Shown here: positions 12,389 to 23,100 of the stretch, one piece after another
How the letters are laid out: each line of letters opens with the position of its first letter
How positions within the stretch are numbered: the stretch's first letter is position 1
Position numbers and translations under genes: made by a program
Notes under the pieces: generated by a model
The model's input: only the letters and a program-made list of their open reading frames with translations
Told to the model about the DNA's origin: nothing
Database searches by the model: none
Assembly (NCBI GenBank): GCA_030704615.1
Contig: CM060734.1
Coordinates: forward strand, 17,608,001 to 17,672,000
Direction: 5' to 3'
Length of the DNA: 64,000 nucleotides
From: Takakia lepidozioides
Lineage: Eukaryota; Streptophyta; Takakiopsida; Takakiales; Takakiaceae

Positions 12389-13278
12389 TACCCTCTGAGC
12401 TGGTGTTGTCCATAAAGTTCTGATTATGCTCAATCTAGCACTCCTGCTCTGATTGAGTTTTGGAGAGATGATGGAAATCCAGATCCAGACCTTTATGCAT
12501 TCATGGAACATAGACTAAATTATCAGGTTGGGCTTTTGGAATTGCAACACCTGGCACTCGTTTTTAAAGGCTCAAGTGTTTCTGCTGATGGTATGTACCA
12601 AGGGTGGTGTTTGTCCTGGTTTTTTTAATAATAAAAAAAAAAACAAGACTCTTTCAATGATGAATGACATCTGAATCCAGGGTGATGGTTGTCTTGGAAA
12701 TCCCACCCTCCCACCCTAACTTTTCATGTACTTCCAGGAAGATGACATGAGTTTCTATCAAGTAAGATACTGTCTATGCGAGGTGAAGTTAGATAGTGCC
12801 TCGTCATGAGGCTGATTTGTCTTTATTTGACAATGACAGCACTTGTCTTGTCTGTGCCTTGACAAGACATATTTATCTTCCCTCTGTTTTTTGCCCAATG
12901 TACTTAGTGGTTTCTGTACACACTATCTACCTCTCACTTGTCATTTTCTTGTCTTCTTACTTTGATGTTCTAACACCTTTAATGGCTTTTGCAGAGGTCT
13001 GGCAAAGCCATGGGGTATCAGCCCCCTATACCTCCATAACAATAATATGGAGCAACAAATCCCTCATAAGGTATGATCCTCTCCAGCAAAAATATGTTGG
13101 TTGATTGGGCACGGAGAGTAAGGCATCCTCGATGGTACCTGAAATAAACATAGAGCATCTAAATGACTTCTGAATGATGATATTATGAGCTAGGCCCTGG
13201 TAAGACAACCTACTAGAGTACATGTACTGTACACCTTATACATGATCCGATCAATGCACATTACTCTTGTTAGCTGGT
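12389..13278. repeat. Dispersed repeat, copy B, left part
   Basis: Matches 8986-9878 with few differences. Continuity is broken by the MULE and resumes at 28418. It lacks the LTR insertion that precedes copy A. Confidence 0.85.
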
Positions 13279-13287
13279 CTCCTGTAG
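13279..13287. repeat. 9-bp target-site duplication, left
   Basis: CTCCTGTAG is repeated exactly at 28418-28426 and present once at the unoccupied site in copy A. Mutator-like elements typically make duplications of about 9 bp. Confidence 0.9.
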
Positions 13288-13368
13288 GAGGTTTACTATT
13301 TCATGAGCAGAAACCATGAGCCATGAGCCATGAGCCGCATGAGCCGCATGAGCGGTGAGCCGAAGTCT
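13288..13368 (+). repeat. MULE-1 left terminal inverted repeat
   Basis: It begins GAGGTTTACTATTTCATGAGC and continues as reiterated ATGAGCC / ATGAGCCGC words. The right end, reverse complemented, shares CTATTTCATGAGC followed by the same words. Confidence 0.85.
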
Positions 13369-14139
13369 AAGATACGCGGATTTCATGAGCGGACTCCTCC
13401 AAATTTGGAAATGCGGCAGATTAAACAAGTATTAAAATAATAGTTTTTTAATTTGACCTTGCCGTTTTTGGACGTTCCAGATCATGTAATGCGGCGAAGA
13501 TATGTCGTCAGTAACAAGTCCGCTCATGGTTTTTTAGATCCGCTCATGGAAATAAGTGACCGTGCAACGGGAAATCCAGTATACCACTGCAAAAGGATGT
13601 CGCATACTGGCCTGTATAGAGTATTCCGCGGTTTTACATGCCTTAACATTGGAATGAAGCTGACCCTTTTGCCGCGATTGAACCAATGGAGTCTGCACCA
13701 ATACAATCTGCAGTACTTCACAATTCTGTCTTCTTCGGGTATTCGGCGGGAAAGGTTTGCAACTAAACTGGGAAATAAGGTGCCGCATTAGGGTTCGCAC
13801 GTGCGAAATTTCGGAGCGGTTTGGTGTTGGCGAAGGCCGCCTCTGCCAGTACCTACGATGATACTTGGAAATGCGGCGCCGCATTTCCTTGTCGGAGGTC
13901 GAATGAGGAAAGCAAGTTTTCGGAAAGCAGAAAAACATGAACCCTCCAACATACAAAAATACATGCACGTGGAAGCAAGTGAACGATATAGTAATATCTT
14001 AGTTCGAGCAAAACAGGTTACTGGTAGGCAAGACATATGTCGGACCTTTCTGTGGCCAGAGTCTGAGGTACTGGCAGCAGTACAGTTCTACTATCCGAAA
14101 AGGATGGGCGTACCATTGTATTGGGACCGCAAGCCAAGC
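13369..14139. other. MULE-1 left subterminal region, non-coding
   Basis: No supported gene. A full palindrome copy (GAAATGCGGCGCCGCATTTC) sits at about 13868-13889, and half-sites (AATGCGGC, GTGCCGCATT) occur near 13410, 13490 and 13785. Confidence 0.5.
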
Positions 14140-17100
14140 TCACTGGTCCCCTGGATCCATATTCAGAAGAGTGTGAACCTCCTGGGGGCTCAACCCTGGT
14201 GCATGTATGAAGTGATGAGTTGTGGAATTACAACGGAGTCTCTTTAGGTACACGTAGTACAAATGCTTGCAAGGGCAGTATGATGCCCCCTTGTTCGCCA
14301 TGATCTGGAAGTCGGTGCAATTGCAGGTGGGTAATTCTGAAATGGTGATGGTGTACACCTCATTGCGAACAGCTGAGCCCGCCGTGGCCATCTGATACAC
14401 ACGCCCGAATCCTGGTGGGGGCACTTCTGTCGAGCTCTGGATTGTACAGTTCATCCGAAGTGCATTTCCCATCCTTGTCTCGTTCACTTTTGAGGGAGGT
14501 CGCCGCCTCTTCGGTTTCCCCCAACGGTGTGTAGGATGCTTAGAGCTGTCGTGTCCCATTGTTCTTGCTCTCACAGGGGTCGGTGGTGGAGGCTGTGGAA
14601 GCGGAAATGGTTCTCTGGGGACGTCAGTGCGCTGCACCATCCGAAATCCTGCGGCGGTAAGGGCGTCGGCCTCAACCTGACTCAGATCGCAGCCTGGTTC
14701 CACCGGCCACACCGGGGGAGCCTCTGGCATTGTTTGTATGCCGTACTTGGGTTTCCATACACGCAAGTCATAATGTCGTGCCTGCAGAACCAGAACTGGG
14801 TGGTTGTCGCCTCCGCAAACTTTGCATGGACAAATCTTCCTGTAAAAGTAGGAGCAGGGACAGCCCCATCTGGATTCCTCCTTATCATCTCTAAACAACG
14901 TTGCCGTGTATCCACACGAATTGCAGAACACCTTCCTCGAAACGACGGCTTTGTGCGAGCAATTCTCCACTGTGATGCAGACACAGTCGTCTCCACAATG
15001 GCTTGGCCATACTGCATAACAGCGGGCGGAATGTGGGGCAAGGGAGCGGTGGGAATTTTTTGCACGAAATCCCCGGTTGAAGGCGACGGCGATCTGGAAT
15101 TTCTTGGGCTTCCACTGCTGGAAGACACATTGTGCGGCAACATGACGGGACCTCGAGGTGCTGTCCGAATGTTCCTGTCGGATCTCCAGGAATCCTCTTC
15201 GCACCCGGGTTCCTCTTCAATCCTCCGCCTGACAGGGCGAGTCCGGACGTCCCCCTCTAGGTGTTCACCTCTGCGGTGCAGAGGCGTCCCTTTGATCTTC
15301 TCTCGCAATGCTGTCGCCCATTTCACTGGATTCTTGGACCTCGAAGCTGTTCGTACCAACAATTCCTCCCTGTCCGGCCCAAAGCCCCATTGTTTGCCGC
15401 TCAGGAACTTGTAGTACGTGGCTTGCTGCATGATTGCTCTGTCGATGTCCTCCGTTGTGGCCGTCACTACGTCCACCAGATGTGCGGCAGAAGACGCTCG
15501 CCAGGAGGAGTGGACCGATTCTGCCATATTCGTGTTCGGCATGTCCGTGTCGGAATCCAAGCACCGCTCCTAGAAGGACACAAACAATGGTGAGGGACCA
15601 ATCGAAATGTCCGTAACAGAAAGACAAATGAACGAAAATGACAGCAGCCTACCTCCCGCATGTACTGTCCGAACTGTCGATACCGAAAATGCCACCACCC
15701 CAACCAGCTGTGCAATGCTCCCAGATTGGTTGTCTCCACTGCACCTGACGTGTTCCACCAAGCCTCGATGATAGCAAACTTAACCTCCGCGTCATCAAAT
15801 GTGGGTGCATCCTTCCACGCCGTACAAAGGACACGGTGTTCAGCCTGGAATGAGCTAGCAACAAATTTGGTAGTGTAGTGGGATAGACTCTGCATCCAAT
15901 GGAATCCACAGGATCTCTCTTTCCCCTCCATTGGAACATTGGGGTCCTCACCGTACACACGCCGCACCGCTGCCCAGTTGGCCTGAGCGTTGTCTGCCAT
16001 GAATCCCCTGAAATTGGGCTCTGGCAATCCCGCCCTTGCCATCTGCTCGTTTATGCCCTCCCACAGATGCATCTCGGACTGTGTGTCCTCCCCTTTCATC
16101 TCGCAGATTGCAATCGTCATGAGCCTCTTGGAGTGATAGTCATAAACATGCGCACCCATAGTCACCCACTGATGGTTTGTAATTCGCTTGATGTGATCAA
16201 ACATCACCCAAGCATTCGACAAGTTTCCAGTTGTCATGCGAGTGACCAAGTCGACTCCACTCCCAGGCCCACACGTCGACATTTTGAAAATGTAACAACG
16301 ATCGGATTCGCTGCCTTGCCCTGGAAACCTGCTACCTTGGATGTAGTCATATCCAGTCATTCGTTTCACCTCCAGGATTGAGTACATGTCCGACCCCCTG
16401 CCGAACTCCTGCTTGCAAGATACGATGTGATTCCGCACATTCGGACTACAAACGTGCGAGACGGACTCCAAGAGGTCACGCATCTCGTCTTCGGTCAAGG
16501 GCTCTCGGTCGGAACCATCTTCAGACATGATTTTGCCAAGAGCAATCTTGTGGGCTGCCTTCAGCTGAATCTGCTTTGGTCTGGCTCCGGGGCTCAATTT
16601 CACCTCCTCTTTTATGATGTCGTGTGCTTCCTGCACAGCCTCACGCATGTTGCCTCTCGCCAAGGGGTGGCAGTGGACCCCAACGTGTATGCAAGCTCTA
16701 GTCAAGTCCGGGAGCAAATGGATTACGTAATATTGCTTGGCTCTGCACATGGACATGCACGTCGGTGGTTCTTTGCAATGTGCACACTTGAAAGAACCCG
16801 CAGGAGCTTGGCTGGAGACAATGAATGGATGATGCGTTGTGCCAGTCCAATCCGTCTCGTTTCTCCGCCCTCCTTTGGAGAGAAAGTGGAAGCAGGTGGG
16901 ATTGAGGCACCTCAGCTTCCCCGCACAGAGGACATATCGTACACGAACACCATCAGCAATTTTCGTGCTACTGGTCTTCGTCACACACCAGGGGTGTCCG
17001 TCATGCTTTCGATCCATGTCTGTTAACATCCCGGAGGCTTTCTTTGACGAAGAAACAGGTGGAAACTCGAAGATGACATTGCCATCGACTTCGGGAGGCA

Positions 17101-17745
17101 GAAAAGTTACCTTTCTGACTGGAAATTTGGCATAGTCGAGAGCAGCCAGCTCGGAGCGAGAACCATCGAGGTGATGTTGTCGTAGGAGCTGCACAATGGA
17201 CCGGGTTGGAGTTATGCTCGAGGGCACATTCGTAGCACCGACAGAGACGTCCATGCCGGATTTGAACGACCGTGTGGAGGACATGGGTACCTCAATGCAA
17301 TCATCTTCCTCGTCGGAAATGTCGAATACGTCCACACGAGAAGCTATGGAGGGTCTTGACGGTCCAGGTCGGGAATGATTATCGTTGCATACCTCTCTGT
17401 TGGCAGTGGCCGCCTCTCGGTTTCCGGACTCCTTTGTGGATGGTGTGGGCAGCGACTGATTCGGAAAGGGAATGGGCATTCCCACAGCTCGGTACAGGAT
17501 GGTGTCTGACGGGGAACGTGCCATTCGATTCCGCAACCTCCGTCGTTACCTAGCACGACAATGGTCTCGTCAACCTGTCCAGGAACATCCTTCCTTTCTT
17601 CTTCCAAATAAACTGTGCCCGGTTTGAGCTTGAATTTGGAACAAAGGTAAGTTTCAGTCACTCTGCAAAGTCCTCCCTCGTTTGGGATCCAGGCTCTCCC
17701 AAGTTGCGGAGGACAGCAAACTATAGCGTAGGAATTCGGAGCCAT
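14140..17745 (-). CDS. MULE transposase with N-terminal Cys/His domain and SWIM zinc finger
   Basis: DDE-type transposase of MULE-1. Suggested exons (minus): 17745-17550, 17505-15653, 15569 to 14140, with a frame change near 15000-15200 that is either another short intron or an indel. In order: a Cys/His-rich region (CLNPTC, CAHCKEPPTCMSMC, then HVGVHCHP), similar in layout to WRKY-GCM1-type fingers of MULE proteins; the DDE core, with likely D in VYDYHSKRL, D in FMADNAQANW, the MULE-typical CxxH in RSCGFHWMQ and E in NMAESVHSSW; a second Cys-rich zone (CNSCGY, CPCKVCGG); and a SWIM finger, CNCTDFQ...CPCKH. It is divergent to the ParB/methyltransferase gene, with the phased palindrome array between their starts. 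The start at 17745 (MAPNSYAIVCC) is the best ATG in an open exon. Family assignment is firm, exon borders moderate. Confidence 0.85.
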
Positions 17746-18169
17746 CGAACACCGCACGGAGTTGGCAAGTGCGAGGTTCAGTATAGCGACAGACCAAGGC
17801 TCACAGGCACCATCTAAGTGGATCTGCGGAGTCCATCGACGATTGGAAGTCGCACATTGAAGTGGAAAGTATTGTTTCAAGCTACATGCATGAAGGTGGG
17901 AGGTTTGATTCCATAGCCAGTAAGTATGACAATGATGGCCGATTCGGCGACGAAATAACATCTCCTGACAGTTTCTCCTGAGGGTGGATCCAGCAGTATT
18001 CTCGGTGCAGACAGGAACGTTCGCACTGACAAGTGCCAGGACTGTTAGTTAAAACGGTCAGACAACCAAGTTGTGCTCATCAAGACTGGCCGCAATTGTG
18101 TTGTTTCGGAACAATGCAACCCATTCAGGTTCCAGATTTCCCGTCCGAGTGATTCTTTCGATTGCTGGT
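17746..18169. other. Upstream region of transposase gene
   Basis: An open frame continues beyond the chosen start to 17961, but I see no reason to extend the protein. No other gene seen. Confidence 0.35.
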
Positions 18170-19830
18170 GGACGGAAATACGGCGCCGCATTTCCGTATT
18201 GCATCTTGGTCATGCACCAGAGCGACGGAAATGCGGCACCGAGTTTCCGTCCGGGGGAAACCTTTATACTCTCCAGAACGGAAATGCGGTAACGCATTTC
18301 CATCCAGCAAGCACGGTATGTGAAGGTGGAACGGAAATGCGGTACCGCATTTCCGTTCTGATTGAGAATTATGAACAACGGGAACAGAAATGCGGCACCG
18401 CATTTCCGTCCGAGTCGCACTTTTCCGACATTCCAGAACGGAAATGCGGCGCCGCATTTCCATTTTGTATCTGATGCATGGAGCTGAGGGATAGAAATGC
18501 TGCAGCACATTTCCGTCCTTAAAAGACATTCATACTCTCCATAACGGAAATGCGGTACCGCATTTCCATCCACCAAGCACGGTATGTGAAGGTGGAACGG
18601 AAATGCGGTACCGCATTTCCGTTCTGATTGAGAATTATGAACAACGGGAACAGAAATGCGGCACCGCATTTCTGTCCGAGTCGCACTTTCCGACATTCCA
18701 GAACGGAAATGCGGCGCCGCATTTCCATTTTGTATCTGATGCATGGAGCCGAGTGCGATTCCGACAGCTTCATACAGCGCAATTCCGACCGCTTGAGACA
18801 TTCATACTATCCAGAACGGAAATGCGGTACCGCATTTCCGTTCTGACTGAAAATCGTGAACCATCTGAACTGAAATGCGGCAGCGTATTTCCATCCGAGT
18901 CGCACCTACCAACATTCCAGAACGGAAATGCGGTACCGCATTTCCGTTCTGACTGAAAATCGTGAACCATCGGAACTGAAATGCGGCAACGCATTTCCAT
19001 CCGAGTCGCACCTCCAACATTCCAGAACGGAATGTATTAGATTCAAAAGGGAAATGCAGTACCGCATTTCCGTCGGAGTCGCACCTTCCGACATTCCAAA
19101 ACGGAAATGCGGCGCCGCATTTCCGTTTTGTATGTGAGGCATGGAGCTGTGGAACGAAAATGCGGCACAGCATTTCCGCCAGCGTCAGACGTTAATACTC
19201 TACAGAACGGAAATGCGGTACCGCATTTCCGTTCTGACTGAAAATCGTGCGCAACGGGAACAGAAATGCGGCACCGCATTTCCGTCCGAGTCGCACCTTC
19301 CGACATTCTAGAACGGAAATGCGGCGCCGCATTTCCGTTTTGTATATGGGGCCTGGAGCTGTGCTACGGAAATGTGTTGCCGCATTTCCATCCATGTGAG
19401 ACCTTCAAACTTTCCAGACCGGAAATGCGGCACCGCATTTCTGTCCAGGTGAGACCTCTATACTTTCCCGAACGGAAATGTGGCACGGCATTTCCATTCA
19501 TCAACTAACGTATGTGAAGGGGGAACGGAAATGCGGTACCGCATTTCCGTTCACATTGAAAATCATGAACCACGGGAACTGAAATGTTGTGCCTCATTCC
19601 CGTCCGAATCGCACCTTTCGACATTCCAGAACGGAAATGCGGCGCCGCATTTCCCTTTTGTATCTCATACATGGAGCTGTGGGACGGAAATGCGGCACCG
19701 TATTTCCGTTCAACAACTAAGGTATGTGAAGGTGGAACGGAAATGCGGTGCCGCATTTTCTTCCAACAAGTACGGATGTGTAGCTTCGTGATGGTACTTA
19801 ACGGAAATGCGGCGCCGCATTCGCATTTTC
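18170..19830. promoter_or_regulatory. Phased palindrome array between the divergent MULE-1 genes
   Basis: About 30 copies of a palindrome with consensus GAAATGCGGYRCCGCATTTC (centres TA, CG, CA, TG). They start near 18174, 18229, 18279, 18333, 18387, 18440, 18494, 18545, 18598, 18652, 18704, 18818, 18871, 18924, 18977, 19048, 19101, 19157, 19209, 19262, 19315, 19368, 19420, 19473, 19526, 19580, 19633, 19685, 19737 and 19803. Spacing is 51-54 bp, about five helical turns. The spacers also repeat, giving a higher-order unit of about 265 bp (five palindromes; 18333 and 18598 start the same). The array fills the shared upstream region of transposase and ParB/methyltransferase genes, so protein binding or methylation there could control both. 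Short ORFs read from it are artefacts of the repeat. Confidence 0.88.
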
Positions 19831-20173
19831 GCTCCAACTCATCAGACGCTGGGACGGAAATGCCTTGAAATGTGAACACGTGGAGCAACGGAATTGCTGC
19901 ACATGTCGGCACTCTATCTGACTGAAGGGGCATGAGGCGGCGCGGCCTGACCGTTGGATAATGATGTTTGTTTTTCGGACGGCAGGCGTACCCTGAACGA
20001 TTCGAATTTCGTAATGACGCAAACTCCACGAGGAGACACTTTCGTCCAACCCTTTCGAACCCAAGTGGTGCATCACCGCCGTTTCATCTACTTTTGTCGT
20101 GTCTCCTCAGTCACCCCTCTCGCGCCCTTTCCATCTGCACTCTTTGCCCCTTTTCCCTCTCTCTGTTCTTCTT

Positions 20174-23100
20174 ATGCTCGAACCTGAGAGGGGGGGAGTT
20201 CGTGCACCAGACAGGAGACCTCGTCGCAAGCTCCGGAAATTATACTTCGGACGTAGGCCAATGCCGAAGGGGAGGAAGCAGATGCGTCTACAGGAGGAGA
20301 TTGCCATCTCCGAGCAGCAGGCCACTCAGGCAACCCAGCCACCAGTGAGAGCTCCATGCGATCGGGCTGCGCGCAGCTGATCGAGCACCGAACCCCCCAT
20401 TTTGCTTCTGTAATTCTTAGACTGAATGCTAGGAGACTTGAATGCAGAACATGTTTGCATGCCTAACAGGAAAGGTGGACGTGCTGGAGGGATCGCAGGA
20501 ATCCGAAGAGCCGCAGGAAGAGTCCGAGGAGCTAGCTGCAGCACGTACACCCACCCGATCCCCGAGCGCGGGTATTCCTGCCGGGTCTAGCCCTGTGCGA
20601 TTCAAAGACGCGTCTTCGAAGGGCAAGTTCAAAGCCCCAGAGATTGACTCGCGTTCAGATTCAATTGCAGCAGACACCTTCACCTGCAAGGATGAGGAAG
20701 CAGAAGGCAATCAGGGCGACAGGCGAACAATCTCCCGCAAAACCGCTTCCACGAGCTGAAGCTCAGTTCCTGGAGGATTTCCCGCCTGCAGATGTTGGGG
20801 CCGACTCTGCTGCAGCGAAGGCAATGGGATCGACCGTTGATCTCGATTTGGTACCGGAGGAGGGTGCTGCCGCTCAACGTTCGCAGCAAGACCTCACCAC
20901 CGATGAGCAAGCAGGCCCGGAGGAGGCCTCTGCAATGGCAGAATTGCCCGCAGACAGGCCCCAGAGTGCAGCTCCAGTTGAGGATGCTCCAGCTGCTCAG
21001 CCACTACCGGCACCTACAGACATGTCTCCGGAGGATTTCAAAAGTGCAGCGGATAAAATGTTGGAGGAGACACACAGTAGCATTGGCAGAGTTCTGGGCA
21101 GCAGGGTATTCCAGCGGACTCTTCGAATCCCACTCTGTCGCATGGTCTCCCTTCCCATCGTCAGGCAGGCCCTTCCCGGAGATGTGGATAAGCTCAAGTT
21201 CGCATTTCGAGAAGGGTACCGTCTGGGATCGGCAGCGTTTTACGTTTCCATTGAGAATGAGGACGGCGAAACTCGTGGACCCACTGCCGATGAATTGTCA
21301 ACGTGGGATACCCACTGGCACACTCGCAACGACGAATTCGAGGCGACGCTGAAGGGTGATCCAGACTTCGGCCATATGTCGGGTAAAATGTTCTTTGTGT
21401 GGGACGGGAATCACCGACTTCTCGCCTGGTGGGAGTACATCAAGCAGAACCATGCCAAGCACATTGGCTGGCATTACATGGTGGAGTGTGTCATCCTGAA
21501 GGTGAAGGCGGCAGACTCCTCCCTGCTCAAGAATGCCATGGCGGACCTCAACTCGTAAGATACTCATACCCTCCCTAGCACGTTCGAAATGCGGTGCCGC
21601 ATTTCGGTTTCCATTCTGGTTTGTTTCCGTGCTTCCGTGTACTGAACTGGAGAGTGTGCCTTGCAGGGTCACTGAGAATGCGTACGTGCATACCCACATG
21701 GCACATATGCTGTACAGGGTGAGGAAAACTGGTCTCACTGATCCGCAGATGTTTGCGGAAATGCTGGAGCCCGAGCTCATTCAGAAAGCCGTTGCAAAAA
21801 CAGACCGGACATGGTATCGTCTCACTATGGATGGAATGGTGGAGGTGATATACGAAGTAAGTCGTCCTCCAATTTCCCTCTGCTCATCCTTCCCCAATTT
21901 TCAGTAATGTTTCCACATGAATCGAATGTAACGCTTCTGCATGTTTTTGTTGGCAGTCAAACATCAAGCTGGATTTGGCCCATGCCAAACGCTTCTTCAT
22001 GGAAAGTGAGGGGCAGGTCAAAACGTTGCAGTCATTGACTGAGCACTTGAAGGAAGCCGGTGTCAAGTCCAGAACCAAATACAAGTCAAAGCTTGTGAAG
22101 CTGGTGGCAATTGCAGATCCGGCACTTGGAAAGGACTTCATCCCCGAGATTGCAAAACACTATTCTCGGGCCATGCAGCCGACCATGCAATTGGAGAAAC
22201 TGCATCACCTCTCAACGGCATGTGTGGAGGCGAAAGAGAAGGTGAGGTTTCAATGCACTGAAGTTCCTTCCTAGCAATAGCCACTCTCTTCCAGCTCCTG
22301 ACATTGGATCGGAAATGGCAGACACGGTGGCTGTCGATCTGGAATGCATCCGAGAGCATAAGGACAATGTGGTCTTTTCCACTGGAAGTTTCCGACCCTG
22401 CAGTGGATGTGTGGCTCAACCGTATGACTTGGTGGTTCCAGGTAATTCAAGGTACTTCCCCAGATTTGCTTTTCTGACATGAATTCCCTGAACTGCTACG
22501 TGACAATGCATTTGGGAATCGCAGGTAATGTCGAATGCGAAGGAGCAAGTCGTAATGCACACAAATTCGTTCGGCTTGTACGTCAAATGGGATGGAACAC
22601 AGACATTGGAAGACTACGTGACACGTTTCAGATGTGCGTACAAGGACAACCTTTTCGCCAGAGAGCTACAGACAGCAAGAAGGAGCGTGGAGTTTACACA
22701 TCAGGAGGGAGCGGGGAAAGCTGCAATGCGAATTGTTTACAGGTGAAGCACAGCTGCCCTTGTATGCGAAGCCTGGTTACGAGGTTTGTCTCGGAAATGC
22801 GGCACCGCATTCGCATTTTATGTTTTCGGTGGCACTCTGCGAGTAGGTTGGTCTCAACTTTTGCTCACGCATGCTGACTGCCTTGCAGGTATATGAAATA
22901 CGTGCTCCTTCAGACAGGGGCCCTGGCTCAAGAGCCCCCGTTCTTCATGGCTTGGACCGTGGCGGGCCCAAGCTGTGTCTACACACCCGAGATGCAGAAA
23001 CAATGGCATCCCGCGCATCTCGTTGGATGCCCGTGGTACCTGGACATGTCTGGCGGTATTGTTGACGAGTCTGAGAAAGATCTGCACGCCTTGGCAGAAG

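Noticed and set aside
14527-15414. Plus-strand ORF of 295 codons
   Set aside because: Antisense to the transposase, whose Cys-rich and SWIM motifs are clear on the minus strand.
18058-20029. Many short ORFs on both strands with repeated CGAAFPF / NAAPHF-like peptides
   Set aside because: They are translations of the palindrome array; the same peptide appears on both strands and in shifting frames, with no start or splice logic.
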